Shown here: positions 10,939-20,592 of the stretch, in pieces
How positions within the stretch are numbered: the stretch's first letter is position 1
Layout: every line of letters begins with the position of its first letter
NCBI RefSeq assembly: GCF_026262505.1
Contig: NC_067204.1
Coordinates: forward strand, 24,645,300-24,709,299
DNA length: 64,000 nucleotides
Direction of reading: 5' to 3'
Origin: Trichomonas vaginalis G3
Taxonomy: Eukaryota > Parabasalia > Trichomonadida > Trichomonadidae
Notes under the pieces: model-generated
Database searches by the model: none
Told to the model about the DNA's origin: nothing
The model's input: only the letters and a program-made list of their open reading frames with translations
Position numbers and translations under genes: made by a program

Positions 10939-11859
10939 TTAATAATTGAGATCAATTTTGTCATTTGTTTCAAATAAAAATTTGAAAATATCGGAGTTTT
11001 GAGACATGCATGCATAGTGCAGAATATTTCTCTTTCGGAAATCAGTTTTATCAGGAAGCTTTTCGTTTCTGAGAATATCTATTGTTTGAGGAAATGCAGC
11101 ACACCAAGGAACGATGAAGTTTTTCTCTCTATCGAAAAGTGTAAATACTGCTTTCAGGTTTTGATATTTGATAATATCTTCGTAAATTGCTCTTGAGTAT
11201 ATATTCTCTCCATCGAAATCTTTATATGTAAAGAAATTTTGGTCTAAAACAAATTCAAGCATTTCGTTGTTATGTGAGCATACAATATTTCTGAGACATT
11301 CTATGTCCATTTGATTTTCCTTTAAACATTCGTTGATAATGTCTGTATTTCTACCAATTAATGAATATCGAAGACAATTTTTTGATATTGTATATTTTTG
11401 GTTTGAAATTAAGAAAAAGAAAATATTTACCGATCCAAAATATGCACATGCTTCAATTAATGATATATGGTAAGAATTCTTTTCACTCCAAGGAATTTCC
11501 AAAAAATTATCATTTTTTAGGTCTTTTTGAGAAATATATTCCTTAAATCTATCAATTTGATCGTGCATAACAGTAAATTCGATTGAACCCTCCAATGGAA
11601 ATGCTAACTCAGGAAGTTTCATATAATCAATGTTGATATTCTTAAGTATTTTGATATAATTCTCGTTTGAAGCATAATTATAATGAAGTGCTTTGATAAT
11701 GATCGTAGAGAGTTGGTTTTTGGTAAGTTGATACTTCGAAATCAAAACGTTTGTGATTATATTGCACATGTCTTCAACAGACTCGTTATATTTTATTAGG
11801 AAAAGCTTTTCAAATGCTTCTATAAAGTCCGAATATGGCTTTGCATAGTCAGAACTCAT
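10939..11859 (-). CDS. DUF3447-type ankyrin protein, cut short by an in-frame stop
   Basis: About 306 residues from the ATG at 11859 (MSSDYAKPYSDFIEAFEKLF). The longer open frame begins at a TTG five codons upstream, which is unlikely to be used. The N-terminal helical region and the middle (LIEACAYFGSVNIFFFLISNQK, then LRYSLIGRNTDIINECLKEN) match the DUF3447 region that precedes ankyrin repeats in this family. One ankyrin repeat follows (DFRKRNILHYACMSQNSDIFKFLFE). The stop after KIDLNY is followed in the same frame by another clear repeat (QMTALCFASMNNNIDAARILILHGADVNT, about 10845-10930), so the protein was once longer and ran into the composite array. Ankyrin repeats bind proteins; no partner can be inferred. 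Confidence 0.7.
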   Translation of the reverse strand: MSSDYAKPYSDFIEAFEKLFLIKYNESVEDMCNIITNVLISKYQLTKNQLSTIIIKALHYNYASNENYIKILKNINIDYMKLPELAFPLEGSIEFTVMHDQIDRFKEYISQKDLKNDNFLEIPWSEKNSYHISLIEACAYFGSVNIFFFLISNQKYTISKNCLRYSLIGRNTDIINECLKENQMDIECLRNIVCSHNNEMLEFVLDQNFFTYKDFDGENIYSRAIYEDIIKYQNLKAVFTLFDREKNFIVPWCAAFPQTIDILRNEKLPDKTDFRKRNILHYACMSQNSDIFKFLFETNDKIDLNY

Positions 11860-12164
11860 AATTTTATTTTCCAAACTTTTCTTTACTTTTTTTTGACTAA
11901 TCTGTTTAAGATTTTTCTAGTCTGAATGAATATTTGACATTTAATAAAGTACTTAATATATAGACAAAATATTAAAAAAATATTTCTCATATTGACAGAG
12001 TTTGAATTTAAAAAAAAACTCAAATTTTGAAAATTAGCTTTCTGCGACCGAAATCATATAGAAATTATTTAAAAAAATTGATATTCATTTGATGCTCGTT
12101 CTTATCGGCGCGAAGTACAGGCCGATATAATTGAGTGAAAAGCGAATTTTAAACGTGCACTTTC
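11860..12164. other. divergent intergenic region
   Basis: This is the shared upstream region of the minus-strand ankyrin gene and the plus-strand gamma-tubulin complex gene. It contains a small hairpin near 12092-12128 (TATCGGC ... GCCGATA). Confidence 0.45.
12155..12164 (+). promoter_or_regulatory. Inr-like element
   Basis: GTGCACTTTC directly precedes the ATG of the gamma-tubulin complex gene. The BART-domain gene at 15071 has almost the same motif (GTGCATTTA) in the same position, which supports both as initiators. Confidence 0.5.
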
Positions 12165-14042
12165 ATGAATGATAATTTTGCCGCTTCACAACAAATTGGA
12201 AAGCTAGTTAACCATTTCTCCCCTAACAATGAAAAATTACTAGCAGATTCAATTGATATTATGAGAAATTATACAAATATTCCAACAATTTTCCAAAAAA
12301 CAGCGTATCAAACTAAATGGATCAAAAAGCTAAACGAAACAGGCAAGATTCAGGATATCACAAAGCTTCAAAGAGCAATTTCAAAAATATCTAAATCGAG
12401 CAAACATCCAGAAATTTTATTCGCATTTTTTGATAATATTATAACAGAAAAAGCCGATGGTGTTCCAAAATTGATATATTCCGAACTAGAACCTACATAT
12501 AAAACCGAAACGAATGAAATTCCGAGAGATTTTCTATTTGTTTTGCAGGGGTTTGATAGCGATACATTTAAATGGAATCACAAAGCGGATAAATTTATAT
12601 ACACACTACAAGTTCCACAAAATTTTGTTTACATTACTAAGAAAGTTAGTGAAATTGGTTGTATTTTAAGATTTTTACGAACTTTTGAACAAAAAATGAG
12701 TAGTTTGATCTTTCAAAATGCGTACAATTATGTTAAAGAACTAATTACTATGCACTGCTCTAACGTTGTATCATTAAATAGCAAAATTGAAAAATTATCA
12801 ACAATTGAGTTTTTAAAGTTCCTTAAAAATCCACTTATTGACAAACTTAGGGCTGCAGCAATTATATGCAATACAACATTTGGCTTAAAAGGCGGATACT
12901 ATTACAATAAATTGCATTCTCTTTGTAACCATGGCGATTTAGAGATAAAAACAGTTGCTCAAGAAATGACGAATCTTTCTTTTAAGATGATTGAAGAAAT
13001 GGTCAGAGAATGGATATCTCGAGGCGAAATCATTGATCAATATGAAGAATTTTTCATTAAAAAGAACCCAGACGTGCATGTTTGCAGTGAATGGTGGGAA
13101 AGACAATATTCATTGATAACGGCAGAGGCTCCTCTATGCTTTAACAGTACTCAAGTTCAACAAATTTTTGATACCGGAAAAATTTTAAACTTTTTACGAA
13201 GATGGTATCATCTTGTTGATTTAAACGTCGATGAGTCATTAAAACTGAACGAATACATTGACAAATGCTCAGAAAAAGCGGAAAAGATAATTATTGATAT
13301 TATGCATGAAAAGAAATTAAATCAAAACTTGCATCATATATATTCTTATCTTTTACTTGGCCGTGGTGACTTTGCAAACAGCTTTATGGCAATTGATGAT
13401 GATGCAAAACATATCCAACTTAATAGAATCGCATATGAAGTTGCAAGACAACCAATAGAAGGATTTGACTTCATTATTAGAGATCAGAGTTGGGCTTTTT
13501 CATATTATGTCAATCCACCACTTTCATTGTTATTAAATTCAAAAGTTATGTCTGTTTACAAATCAGTATCATCACGGTTGCTTCATTTGAAGAGAACAGA
13601 GTACAAATTACTTCGTTGCAGGGAAGAATTCAAAAACGAAAAAGAATATTGCACTACAGTTTTTCAGATGATCCATTTTATTAACTTTATCTCAGATTTC
13701 TTTCACCAGGAAGTTATCCAAAAGAGCTTTGACAAGCTAGAGAAGTCACTATCCAAAGCTAAGAAAATTAGTGAAATGATGGGATACATTGAGAAGCATT
13801 GCGCTGAAATTGCTCGCGGATGCTGGGTATCAAACAGTGGCAAGAACTGTTCTACAGCATTAAATAAAGTCTTAGTGTCAATTGAAGCTGTTACAGATAC
13901 AGATAAAACACTTGAGCAATGTGTTTCAGAGTTCTCTAACGCTATTATTGATTTCAAAGCTCAAGCATTGCAAAGTAAGACAGGAGCTTCGGAGCTTGTT
14001 CGTCCTTTATCAAGGATCTTTTCAAATTTCTTGATCGAATAA
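12165..14042 (+). CDS. gamma-tubulin complex component (Spc97/Spc98 family)
   Basis: 625 residues. The order of motifs is that of GCP2/GCP3-like proteins. An N-terminal GRIP1-like region has YSELEPTYKTETNEIPRDFLF followed by LQGFDSDTFKW. The middle has LYSFCNHGD-type sequence (KLHSLCNHGDLEI), then EMVREWISRGEIIDQYEEFFI and the motif LHHIYSYLLLGRGDFANSFM (about 388-408). The C-terminal GRIP2-like half has VYKSVSSRLLHLKRTEYKL and MIHFINFISDFFHQEVI. Such proteins form the ring that nucleates microtubules at the basal bodies and spindle poles. At 625 residues it is compact for GCP2/3 (usually 700-900), so assignment to a subtype is uncertain. The Inr-like motif abuts the start. The frame is intact. 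Confidence 0.85.
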   Translation: MNDNFAASQQIGKLVNHFSPNNEKLLADSIDIMRNYTNIPTIFQKTAYQTKWIKKLNETGKIQDITKLQRAISKISKSSKHPEILFAFFDNIITEKADGVPKLIYSELEPTYKTETNEIPRDFLFVLQGFDSDTFKWNHKADKFIYTLQVPQNFVYITKKVSEIGCILRFLRTFEQKMSSLIFQNAYNYVKELITMHCSNVVSLNSKIEKLSTIEFLKFLKNPLIDKLRAAAIICNTTFGLKGGYYYNKLHSLCNHGDLEIKTVAQEMTNLSFKMIEEMVREWISRGEIIDQYEEFFIKKNPDVHVCSEWWERQYSLITAEAPLCFNSTQVQQIFDTGKILNFLRRWYHLVDLNVDESLKLNEYIDKCSEKAEKIIIDIMHEKKLNQNLHHIYSYLLLGRGDFANSFMAIDDDAKHIQLNRIAYEVARQPIEGFDFIIRDQSWAFSYYVNPPLSLLLNSKVMSVYKSVSSRLLHLKRTEYKLLRCREEFKNEKEYCTTVFQMIHFINFISDFFHQEVIQKSFDKLEKSLSKAKKISEMMGYIEKHCAEIARGCWVSNSGKNCSTALNKVLVSIEAVTDTDKTLEQCVSEFSNAIIDFKAQALQSKTGASELVRPLSRIFSNFLIE

Positions 14043-14316
14043 CATTATTTTTTATTATTTTGTTTGCTAAATAAATGTGTTTTTACTTTTCAATTATATT
14101 CAATAAATTATATTACCGGAATTTATACTCTCAATGGAAATTCATTCAAACATTATATGTGGTTTCTTTTTTGACGCTGAACCAGCCATCGGCTGATTAT
14201 TCAATACCTGTTGGATAGTTTAGAACTCATAATATTTGATAGGAAATAAGAGATGAATCGACGAGGAATGTAAACATAAGAAAAATAGAAAATTATAAAC
14301 GTAAGCTAAAACTAAT

Positions 14317-14862
14317 ATGGCTCTTGCGGCTCTCAAACATCGCAGAACAATTAGAAATTTCGATCCAAACTATGTTATTCCAAAGGAACAACTTACTGAA
14401 ATCGTTAACATGGGCTTAAACTCACCATCTGCGAAGAATCTTCAGAGTATCGACCTTGTTGTCATCACAAACAAGAAAAAGATCAAAGAGTTAAACGATA
14501 TCTGCTACAGCTGCTTCCCAAAGGAAGTTCAGGCTAACTTTGACATGCGCAAGGGTAAATATGCCGTTTCAAATACAGTTGTTGGCGATGCTCCATGTGT
14601 CATTCTCTTAGTTAAGAACGAGCGTGCCGAAAAGTGGGTTCAGGTTGATGCTGGCATGATGCTTATGTCCCTTATTGTTGCAGCACAAGAATTCAAGCTT
14701 GAATCATTACCAATGGGCAGTGTCTGCCATGCAAAGGTTGAAGAACATTTCGGCTTAAAGCCAGGCTCACTCCTTGTCGGTTTGGGTCTCGGCAAAGTTA
14801 ATAAGAAACCAATTGTTGACAATAAGACTATATTATCTAAGGTTCAGTTCGTTCCAGAGTAA
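14317..14862 (+). CDS. nitroreductase-family flavoprotein
   Basis: 181 residues. The N-terminus HRRTIRNFDP is the FMN-phosphate binding start of the family, followed by NSPSAKNLQSIDLVVITN. The C-terminal half has the typical VDAGMMLMSLIVAAQEFKLE SLPMG helix and LLVGLGLG strand. The length fits small NfsA/NfsB-like enzymes, which use NAD(P)H and FMN to reduce quinones or nitro groups, usually as dimers. In trichomonads such enzymes have been linked to activation of 5-nitroimidazole drugs; whether this copy does so cannot be told from sequence. GC is higher than in its neighbours (CTC, GGC and TCC codons), which suggests a well-expressed or laterally acquired gene. Confidence 0.9.
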   Translation: MALAALKHRRTIRNFDPNYVIPKEQLTEIVNMGLNSPSAKNLQSIDLVVITNKKKIKELNDICYSCFPKEVQANFDMRKGKYAVSNTVVGDAPCVILLVKNERAEKWVQVDAGMMLMSLIVAAQEFKLESLPMGSVCHAKVEEHFGLKPGSLLVGLGLGKVNKKPIVDNKTILSKVQFVPE

Positions 14863-15061
14863 AAATCATTTTATTATTTGCTTTTTTTGTTACATATGAT
14901 ACCATTATTTAATTTAGTCAAGGTAAAATTGCAAAATTTCAATGTCTTCAAAAATTATGGACGAATTTCTCAACACATGGTTTTTGAGTAGAGGACATTC
15001 GAGAACTAGTGTCATTACAACGAAAAGATCACTTAAATAAAAGTGACATTAATTTCAAAAC

Positions 15062-15070
15062 GTGCATTTA
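15062..15070 (+). promoter_or_regulatory. Inr-like element deciding the start of the BART gene
   Basis: GTGCATTTA abuts the ATG at 15071. The open frame can be extended three codons to a GTG inside this motif, but the motif matches the one before 12165, so the ATG is the better start. Confidence 0.5.
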
Positions 15071-15514
15071 ATGTCTAACAATTCAGAAACAGCCGATTGC
15101 GTCTATGCATTTGATGAAGGCACAGAAATCACCAGGGAAGATAAAATTCTTGCAGCTTTTGAAGATGTTCTTCTTTCTGACGAATTTGTAGAGAAACAAG
15201 ATGAATTCATCGCAAAGCACTCAAAGCTCTTCACAGAAGATGGAGATTTACCACCAGAATGCATGAAAATTTATAAGCAGTATGCTGAGTTGATAGAAAA
15301 AACTCTTTTAGCAAAGGTTTCAAAATTATTCCCAGATTTTTCATTCGACGAGCTCATTCCTCTTATCAAGAATCATAAAGAAGAAGATATAGCACATGCT
15401 GATGTTTTTGAACTTCTTACAGCTACACTTGATTTCAATGAATTTCGTGATTTGATGGTTTCCTACAATAAAGGCCAAAACACTGACCTAGAAATTAAAG
15501 TCACCAAGTTTTAG
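15071..15514 (+). CDS. BART-domain protein (ARL2BP/CFAP36-like)
   Basis: 147 residues from the ATG at 15071. The whole protein is the all-helical BART fold: AAFEDVLLSDEFVEKQDEFI AKHSKLF, a middle segment with ECMKIYKQYAELIEKTLLAK, and the diagnostic C-terminal DFNEFRDLMVSYN. BART domains bind the GTP form of ARL2/ARL3 GTPases and are typical of ciliary or mitochondrial-type trafficking. In a flagellate like this, a flagellar or basal-body role is likely. It lies near a gamma-tubulin complex gene, but trichomonad genes are not in operons, so that says little. The gene looks intact. Confidence 0.82.
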   Translation: MSNNSETADCVYAFDEGTEITREDKILAAFEDVLLSDEFVEKQDEFIAKHSKLFTEDGDLPPECMKIYKQYAELIEKTLLAKVSKLFPDFSFDELIPLIKNHKEEDIAHADVFELLTATLDFNEFRDLMVSYNKGQNTDLEIKVTKF

Positions 15515-15940
15515 ATTTGATATGCAAGTTTTATAGAATATATCAAAAATATTATTATTCCCTTTTTATTTTTAAATTTGGTGTTCATTAAAATATTACA
15601 TTTGACTTATCAATCAATATCTTGAATTAAAAAAACAATTTCTGATACAAATTATTCTTTTTCAATTATTAAAGACATACATAAAGAATTCATAACTACG
15701 TATTCTAGGCTAAGTAAAAACTATTTAAAAAAATATTATTTTGCAATTCTAAGACACCAAGGATACAGAATTGCTTTCATTCATTGAAAATATAGTTACT
15801 TCACGAACCAGTCTTTGCCATACAGAATTACCTCTTAGGCTCTTCAGATAGCAAGATATTGATGTCAAACATCACCTAAAGATCGAATATTGTCTCAAAA
15901 TTGAGACAAAATTATAAAAAAACCTTTTTTTTTCCCAAAT
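15515..15940. other. intergenic
   Basis: AT-rich, no gene seen. The BART gene stop is followed by AT-rich sequence without a strong polyadenylation-type TAAA at the stop itself. The last 20 bases before 15941 are a pyrimidine run (CCTTTTTTTTTCCC). Confidence 0.4.
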
Positions 15941-17262
15941 ATGAGGGTCAATTTAACTTTTCAATTCTCTGGATATTCAACAACACAGAATCTTAAAAAT
16001 GTTGATTGTAGTGCAACAATTGAAGAAATTAAAAAAGTTCTAATTATTATTAATAAATCTGATGTTCCATTAGGTAAAATCAAATTTATTCATATGGGAC
16101 GTATCCTGCAAAACTATGATACAGTTGAAGACTTAACAATTGATGAAAAGCAATCAGCCACAATTTTGGTTCTAGGAATTACGCCTCATATTGAACATCC
16201 AAAGCCGAAAGTTCCAAAAATTTCACAAGCTCGCCTAGAGTCAACAAAATTTCCAAAAGATCCACAAACTCAGCGAGTGTTACCAGAAATTCCAAAAAAG
16301 CGTCAAATTCCTATACTTTATACAAAAATTACAAGAAATTCACGAACTGATCTAGTGTTAATAAATGGTCAATCACAATTAGAGCAGGATCTACTCACAC
16401 AATTAGAGCAGGATCCATCCCCACAATTAGAGCAAGATCAATCCCCACAATTAGAGCAGGATCTACTCACACAATTAGAACAGGATCAATCCCCACAATT
16501 AGAGCAGGATCCATCCCCACAATTAGAGCAGGATCCATCCCCACAATTAGAGCAGGATCCATCCCCACAATTAGAACAGGATCCATCCCCACAATTAGAG
16601 CAGGATCCATCCCCACAATTAGAGCAGGATCCATCCCCACAATTAGAGCAGGATCCATCCCCACAATTAGAGCAGGATCCATCCCCACAATTAGAACAGG
16701 ATCCATCCCCACAATTAGAGCAGGATCTACTCACACAATTAGAGCAGGATCCATCCCCACAATTAGAGCAGGATCCATCCCCACAATTAGAGCAGGATCC
16801 ATCCCCACAATTAGAACAGGATCCATCCCCACAATTAGAGCAGGATCCATCCCCACAATTAGAGCAGGATCCATCCCCACAATTAGAGCAGGATCCATCC
16901 CCACAATTAGAGCAGGATCCATCCCCACAATTAGAGCAGGATCCATCCCCACAATTAGAACAGGATCCATCCCACAATTAGAGCAGGATCCATCCCCACA
17001 ATTAGAGCAGGATCCATCCCCACAATTAGAGCAGGATCAATCCCCACAATTAGAGCAAGATAACAACGATGTAGATCGAAGTGATGTCCTTGAAAATGTC
17101 ATATATATTTTTGGCATCTTTTGTTCAATTATTATGATTATAGCATTATCAGCATTCGGAGTATACTGTTTTACAAATAGTATCGCAATTTCTATAGCAG
17201 CAGTACTTGCAATAGTCATTCTTTCCTTGGTTTTTATGAACATATATATTCTTTATTGTTAG
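15941..17262 (+). CDS. ubiquitin-like protein with octapeptide repeats and two-helix membrane tail (frameshifted)
   Basis: Residues 1-80 form a ubiquitin-like fold (RVNLTFQFSG..., then LGKIKFIHMGRILQNYDTVE DLTI). A linker to about 145 is followed by some 28 copies of the octapeptide QLEQDPSP, encoded by a perfect 24-bp repeat (16375-17060). The first frame ends at 16981. One repeat near 16968 has three C instead of four, a one-base contraction. In the shifted frame the repeats continue and end at 17262 in DVDRSDVLENVIYIFGIFCS plus two hydrophobic helices (about IYIFGIFCSIIMIIALSAFG and IAISIAAVLAIVILSLVF). A Ubl-plus-membrane-tail layout recalls HERP, TMUB or fungal Dsc3 proteins of ER quality control, an inferred role. 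The frameshift may be real, a repeat-slippage switch, or a sequencing error. Confidence 0.7.
16375..17060 (+). repeat. 24-bp coding minisatellite (QLEQDPSP)
   Basis: About 28 near-identical units of CAATTAGAGCAGGATCCATC CCCA. Variant units (TCTACTCACA, giving LLTQ) recur at 16390, 16460 and 16727, so blocks of units have been duplicated together. The period is a multiple of three, so copy-number change keeps frame. Only the C-run can shift it. Confidence 0.95.
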
Positions 17263-17776
17263 TAATCAAAGGAAAATCACAATGATTATGCGTTATGAAT
17301 ACAATCAGGTGCTTTATGTTTAAAGAACATTAATAAAGTGTATAGTAATATGAATATACAAAAATTTATGCATTTTATCTATTATTGATTACTATTATAA
17401 CTTATTTTCATAATTTTAGAGAGTAAATATCCCAATTCTCTCAATTTTAAAGAACCTTAAAATTGAAATCATATTCTTCGCATGTAAACCTTTCATTTCC
17501 TTTAAAATTTGAGAGATCAGATGTGCTTTAAATCACAATGAATTTTTATCTAAAACATATGAATAAACACATTTACTTAATGGATCATTGATTTATCTTA
17601 TACATGATTCAAGAGGGGCCTGGTTTTTCAATGATGTCATGTTTCATGTCCTACAGACAAAATGCCACTTTTTGGCACTTTTTTCCTGGAAATTCCCTGA
17701 TTGATACAAAAATATCGAGTTCACCATGATTCAATAAATAAAAAATGAAATGTTAAGATGAAAAGGATTATAAATA
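17263..17776. other. intergenic; left flank of element A
   Basis: No gene is seen. A small hairpin TGCCACTTTTTGGCA lies near 17672. The last 40 bases (17736-17776) are a partial copy of the 3'-end repeat found at 24376-24545, which shows that this sequence was continuous with 24365 onward before element A inserted. Confidence 0.7.
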
Positions 17777-18540
17777 CCCTACTTTCCCAACATTTAGAAT
17801 AAGGTTATTGCCCTAAAATTCAGTTATAGACACTTAGGAGAGCATTTAAGCCATGATATTTTGGCATATGATAGAGAAACATCTTATAAACATTTTCAGT
17901 ATGTTTTCCTATAAAATAACGATCTCACATGAAATTACTAAAATATCAAATTTTGATTTTCACTTTAAAGTTGGGAGAATACTCTACAGTGACAGGGTAT
18001 ACAATTTTAACCTTTGTTTTGATTATAAATAAAGTATTGATAGAGATATGAGTTGTACAGAATTATACACGTGTGTTTAATCAAATGTAAGTTGTGCAAC
18101 AATAATGATTAGCTAGATAGTATATTAAGGAACTGTGATTTATGATCTAATTCAATAAGATGTAAATGATATTCAAATATATTAAATAAATGCGAATGTT
18201 CAAGATGTGAAATCAGTTAGTTAATTGTTGTATATAGATATTTTACTGTGATTAATGAATTTTTTAACAATTTAAAATTATCAAATTTCAAAATATGCGC
18301 AATGAGATAATTTGAGAGTATTTTGAGAACTGAAGACTTATGATTTAGTGTTTTTGAATAAGCACATCAATATAAAGATAGAAAATAAATTGAGATATAA
18401 TTTTTTTGAAGGTATTATAAGGGTGGAGGTAGTAGGATAAATTTTTAATGTTCTATACTTTCATGGCAAATAATTAAATAGAAGTAAAACTTTGTTTTAA
18501 GAATTGAAAATTTTAAATAAAAAAGGAATGTTAGTAATGC
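17777..18540. other. element A, left end region
   Basis: AT-rich, non-coding sequence between the left terminal repeat and the 113-bp satellite. No open frame of note. Confidence 0.5.
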
Positions 18541-18960
18541 TAATTTATTTGATTCCGGGGGACACCCCGGTTATCAAATATATTTATTAAAATGGAAAAT
18601 CTCTCACTTTTCGAAAAAATCGAAACTGCAAGGATCTCCGATTCTCGATATGATAATTTATTTGATTCCGGGGGACGCCCCGGTTATCAAATATATTTAT
18701 TAGAACGGAAAATCTCTCACTTTTCGAAAAAATCGAAACTGCAAGGATCTCCGATTCTCGATATGATAATTTATTTGATTCCGGGGACGCCCCGGTTATC
18801 AAATATATTTATTAGAACGGAAAATCTCTCACTTTTCGAAAAAATCGAAACTGCAAGGATCTCCGATTCTCGATATGATAATTTATTTGATTCCGGGGGA
18901 CGCCCCGGTTATCAAATATATTTATTAGAACGGAAAATCTCTCACTTTTCGAAATTTTTT
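18541..18960 (+). repeat. 113-bp hairpin satellite, about 3.7 copies
   Basis: The hairpin part begins at 18551, 18664, 18777 and 18889. Each unit contains the stem ATTTGAT.CCGGGG paired with CCCCGG.ATCAAAT around a GACG loop, a GC-rich hairpin in AT-rich DNA. The rest of the unit is TTAGAACGGAAAATCTCTCA ... CTCGATATGATA. A 130-codon open frame across it is a by-product of the repeat. Confidence 0.9.
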
Positions 18961-19280
18961 TTAACAAAAATATGGCATTCTTAAATTATAGTTACATGTT
19001 ATTTCACAATCATTATCATTAAAAAATTCAATTATTCAAGTTGTTTTGTCCCGACGGTTTTTACGGTTATAAAAATGGTTGCGAACTCAATCCATCAGCA
19101 AAATGTCGGTTGGGGTGCCCTTCTTGGCCTCCTGAGTACTCACCAAGATACCCCCAGCTCCCGCAAAACACCTCCCTTAGGTGAGCATTAACTGATGACA
19201 TGAGTTAACAATTCTACAAAATCATCAAGCATGAAGGTTTATGATTTATAAATCAAAATCTCAGAAACTGCTTGACTTTG
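18961..19280. other. element A, spacer between satellites
   Basis: This is less AT-rich than its surroundings (for example TCGGTTGGGGTGCCCTTCTT near 19104). It has no open frame and no recognised RNA gene. Confidence 0.4.
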
Positions 19281-19555
19281 CAAGTTGCTGTCTTTACCGG
19301 TTACTCTGCTGCAATCTCTTTTCTGATTGCAGGCAGAGTTCTGCATCCTGAGGACTTTGCCTTGCAGATATGCTTGTAATCACTACGTGAGCAACTTGGT
19401 GTTGCAAGTTGCTGTCTTTACCGGTTACTCTGCTGCAATCTCTTTTCTGATTGCAGGCAAAGTTCTGCATCCTGAGGACTTTGCCTTGCAGATATGCTTG
19501 TAATCACTACGTGAGCAACTTGGTGTTGCAAGTTGCTGTCTTTACCGGTTAGCTT
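19281..19555 (-). repeat. 124-bp hairpin satellite, 2.2 copies
   Basis: Units begin at 19281, 19405 and 19529. Each has CTGCAATC ... GATTGCAG nested in CTCTGC ... GCAGAG, and across unit borders AGCAACTTG ... CAAGTTGCT. The same satellite reappears in inverted orientation at 63880-64000 in element B. Confidence 0.9.
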
Positions 19556-19639
19556 TTTTTGAAGTTTCTTCGCATCTTATATAAGCTCTAGATCAATATT
19601 TATCATCAGAATTTGCATCTCATAAAGCACAATATTAAT

Positions 19640-19705
19640 CAAATAGGCAAATTTCATTCGGAGTCTCTCATTAAATGAGAAACTCCGAATGAGATTTGCT
19701 CTAAG
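19640..19705. repeat. long single hairpin
   Basis: AGGCAAATTTCATTCGGAGT pairs with ACTCCGAATGAGATTTGC around CTCTCATTAAATGAGA, giving an almost uninterrupted stem of about 28 bp. An inverted copy lies at about 63730-63780 in element B. Confidence 0.85.
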
Positions 19706-19759
19706 GTAATGTACTTGTTATGCTTGGCCTAGAAGCAAGGAGGAAACATGTATATGGTT

Positions 19760-19832
19760 TGTTTATACTGAAGTTATCTGGAATTCTCTCAATTGAGGAT
19801 TCAAATCCAGATAACAGCAGTATAAGTTAATA
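19760..19832. repeat. second long hairpin
   Basis: TTATACTG..GTTATCTGG pairs with CCAGATAAC..CAGTATAA, with an inner AATTCTCTCAATTGAGGATT loop region that can itself pair. An inverted copy lies at about 63597-63663. A 60-codon open frame over it is probably chance. Confidence 0.8.
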
Positions 19833-20337
19833 TTGTTGTGCACCTCAGGTTGTTTATAGGCCCGAGAACGAGAAAAGAATTTATGGTGTGAATTGGCTCG
19901 ATATATACCTACGCTCTGTAAAAAATACGTTATATTTTCTTTCATATGAGAAAAATGTTTTTCTTTTTTATAATACTATGTGCTTTGTTACTTCATAAAT
20001 TGTCTATTTTTCTTATTAAAACCTATTTTTTCCGTGTGATTCGGAATCTACGCATTCAAAAAATGCGTTTTCCGCTCTCAGAACGCGAAAATATGAACTA
20101 CATGACGAGATAAATCGATTTATTATGTTCCTAAATATTCTCATTTTTCAATCTTGCTCAATACTCAAAAATAAGCAGACTCTCAAATAGAGAACATAAA
20201 ATAACTCATATTTATCATATTAAAATTTTGAAAAAGTCTCCCGAAAAAATCATATTTCGAAAATTTCAAAAAAATAAGTACATTTTTCGCCAAAGAAAAA
20301 AGAAAAATGTTTTTTTTTTGAATTTTTGATGATAATA

Positions 20338-20592
20338 TGCACTCCTGACGGTCGCAGTGTCTCATTCCGGGAGACATTGCCTGTGCATGTCTCCCAGAAT
20401 GGCATACTGTTCCGCATTCATAACTTGAATGCGGAACTTTGACCGACAAGAGTGCATTGTGCACTCTTGTTGGTCTGCATGTGTCATTCCGGGAGACATT
20501 GCCTGTGCATGTCTCCCAGAACGAGACAATTTATTGCAATCAGAATACGATTGCAAAACTTTGACCGACAAGAGTGCATTGTGCACTCTTGT
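20338..20592 (-). repeat. 122-bp three-hairpin array A1 (2 units)
   Basis: Two units oriented towards lower coordinates. The outer unit has the CCGCATTC version of the variable hairpin and the inner one the GCAATC version. See the findings for the unit structure. Confidence 0.9.

Noticed and set aside
16467-16977. Cysteine-rich (CSNCGDG) repeat protein on the minus strand
   Set aside because: It is the antisense of the QLEQDPSP minisatellite. The plus strand has the ubiquitin-like domain, start and membrane tail.
18592-18984. 130-codon gene in the 113-bp satellite
   Set aside because: It is a by-product of a stop-free repeat. The hairpin runs through it and unit lengths vary by single bases.
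19763-19945. 60-codon conserved gene shared by elements A and B
   Set aside because: Conservation equals that of the surrounding non-coding DNA, and the frame covers a long hairpin.
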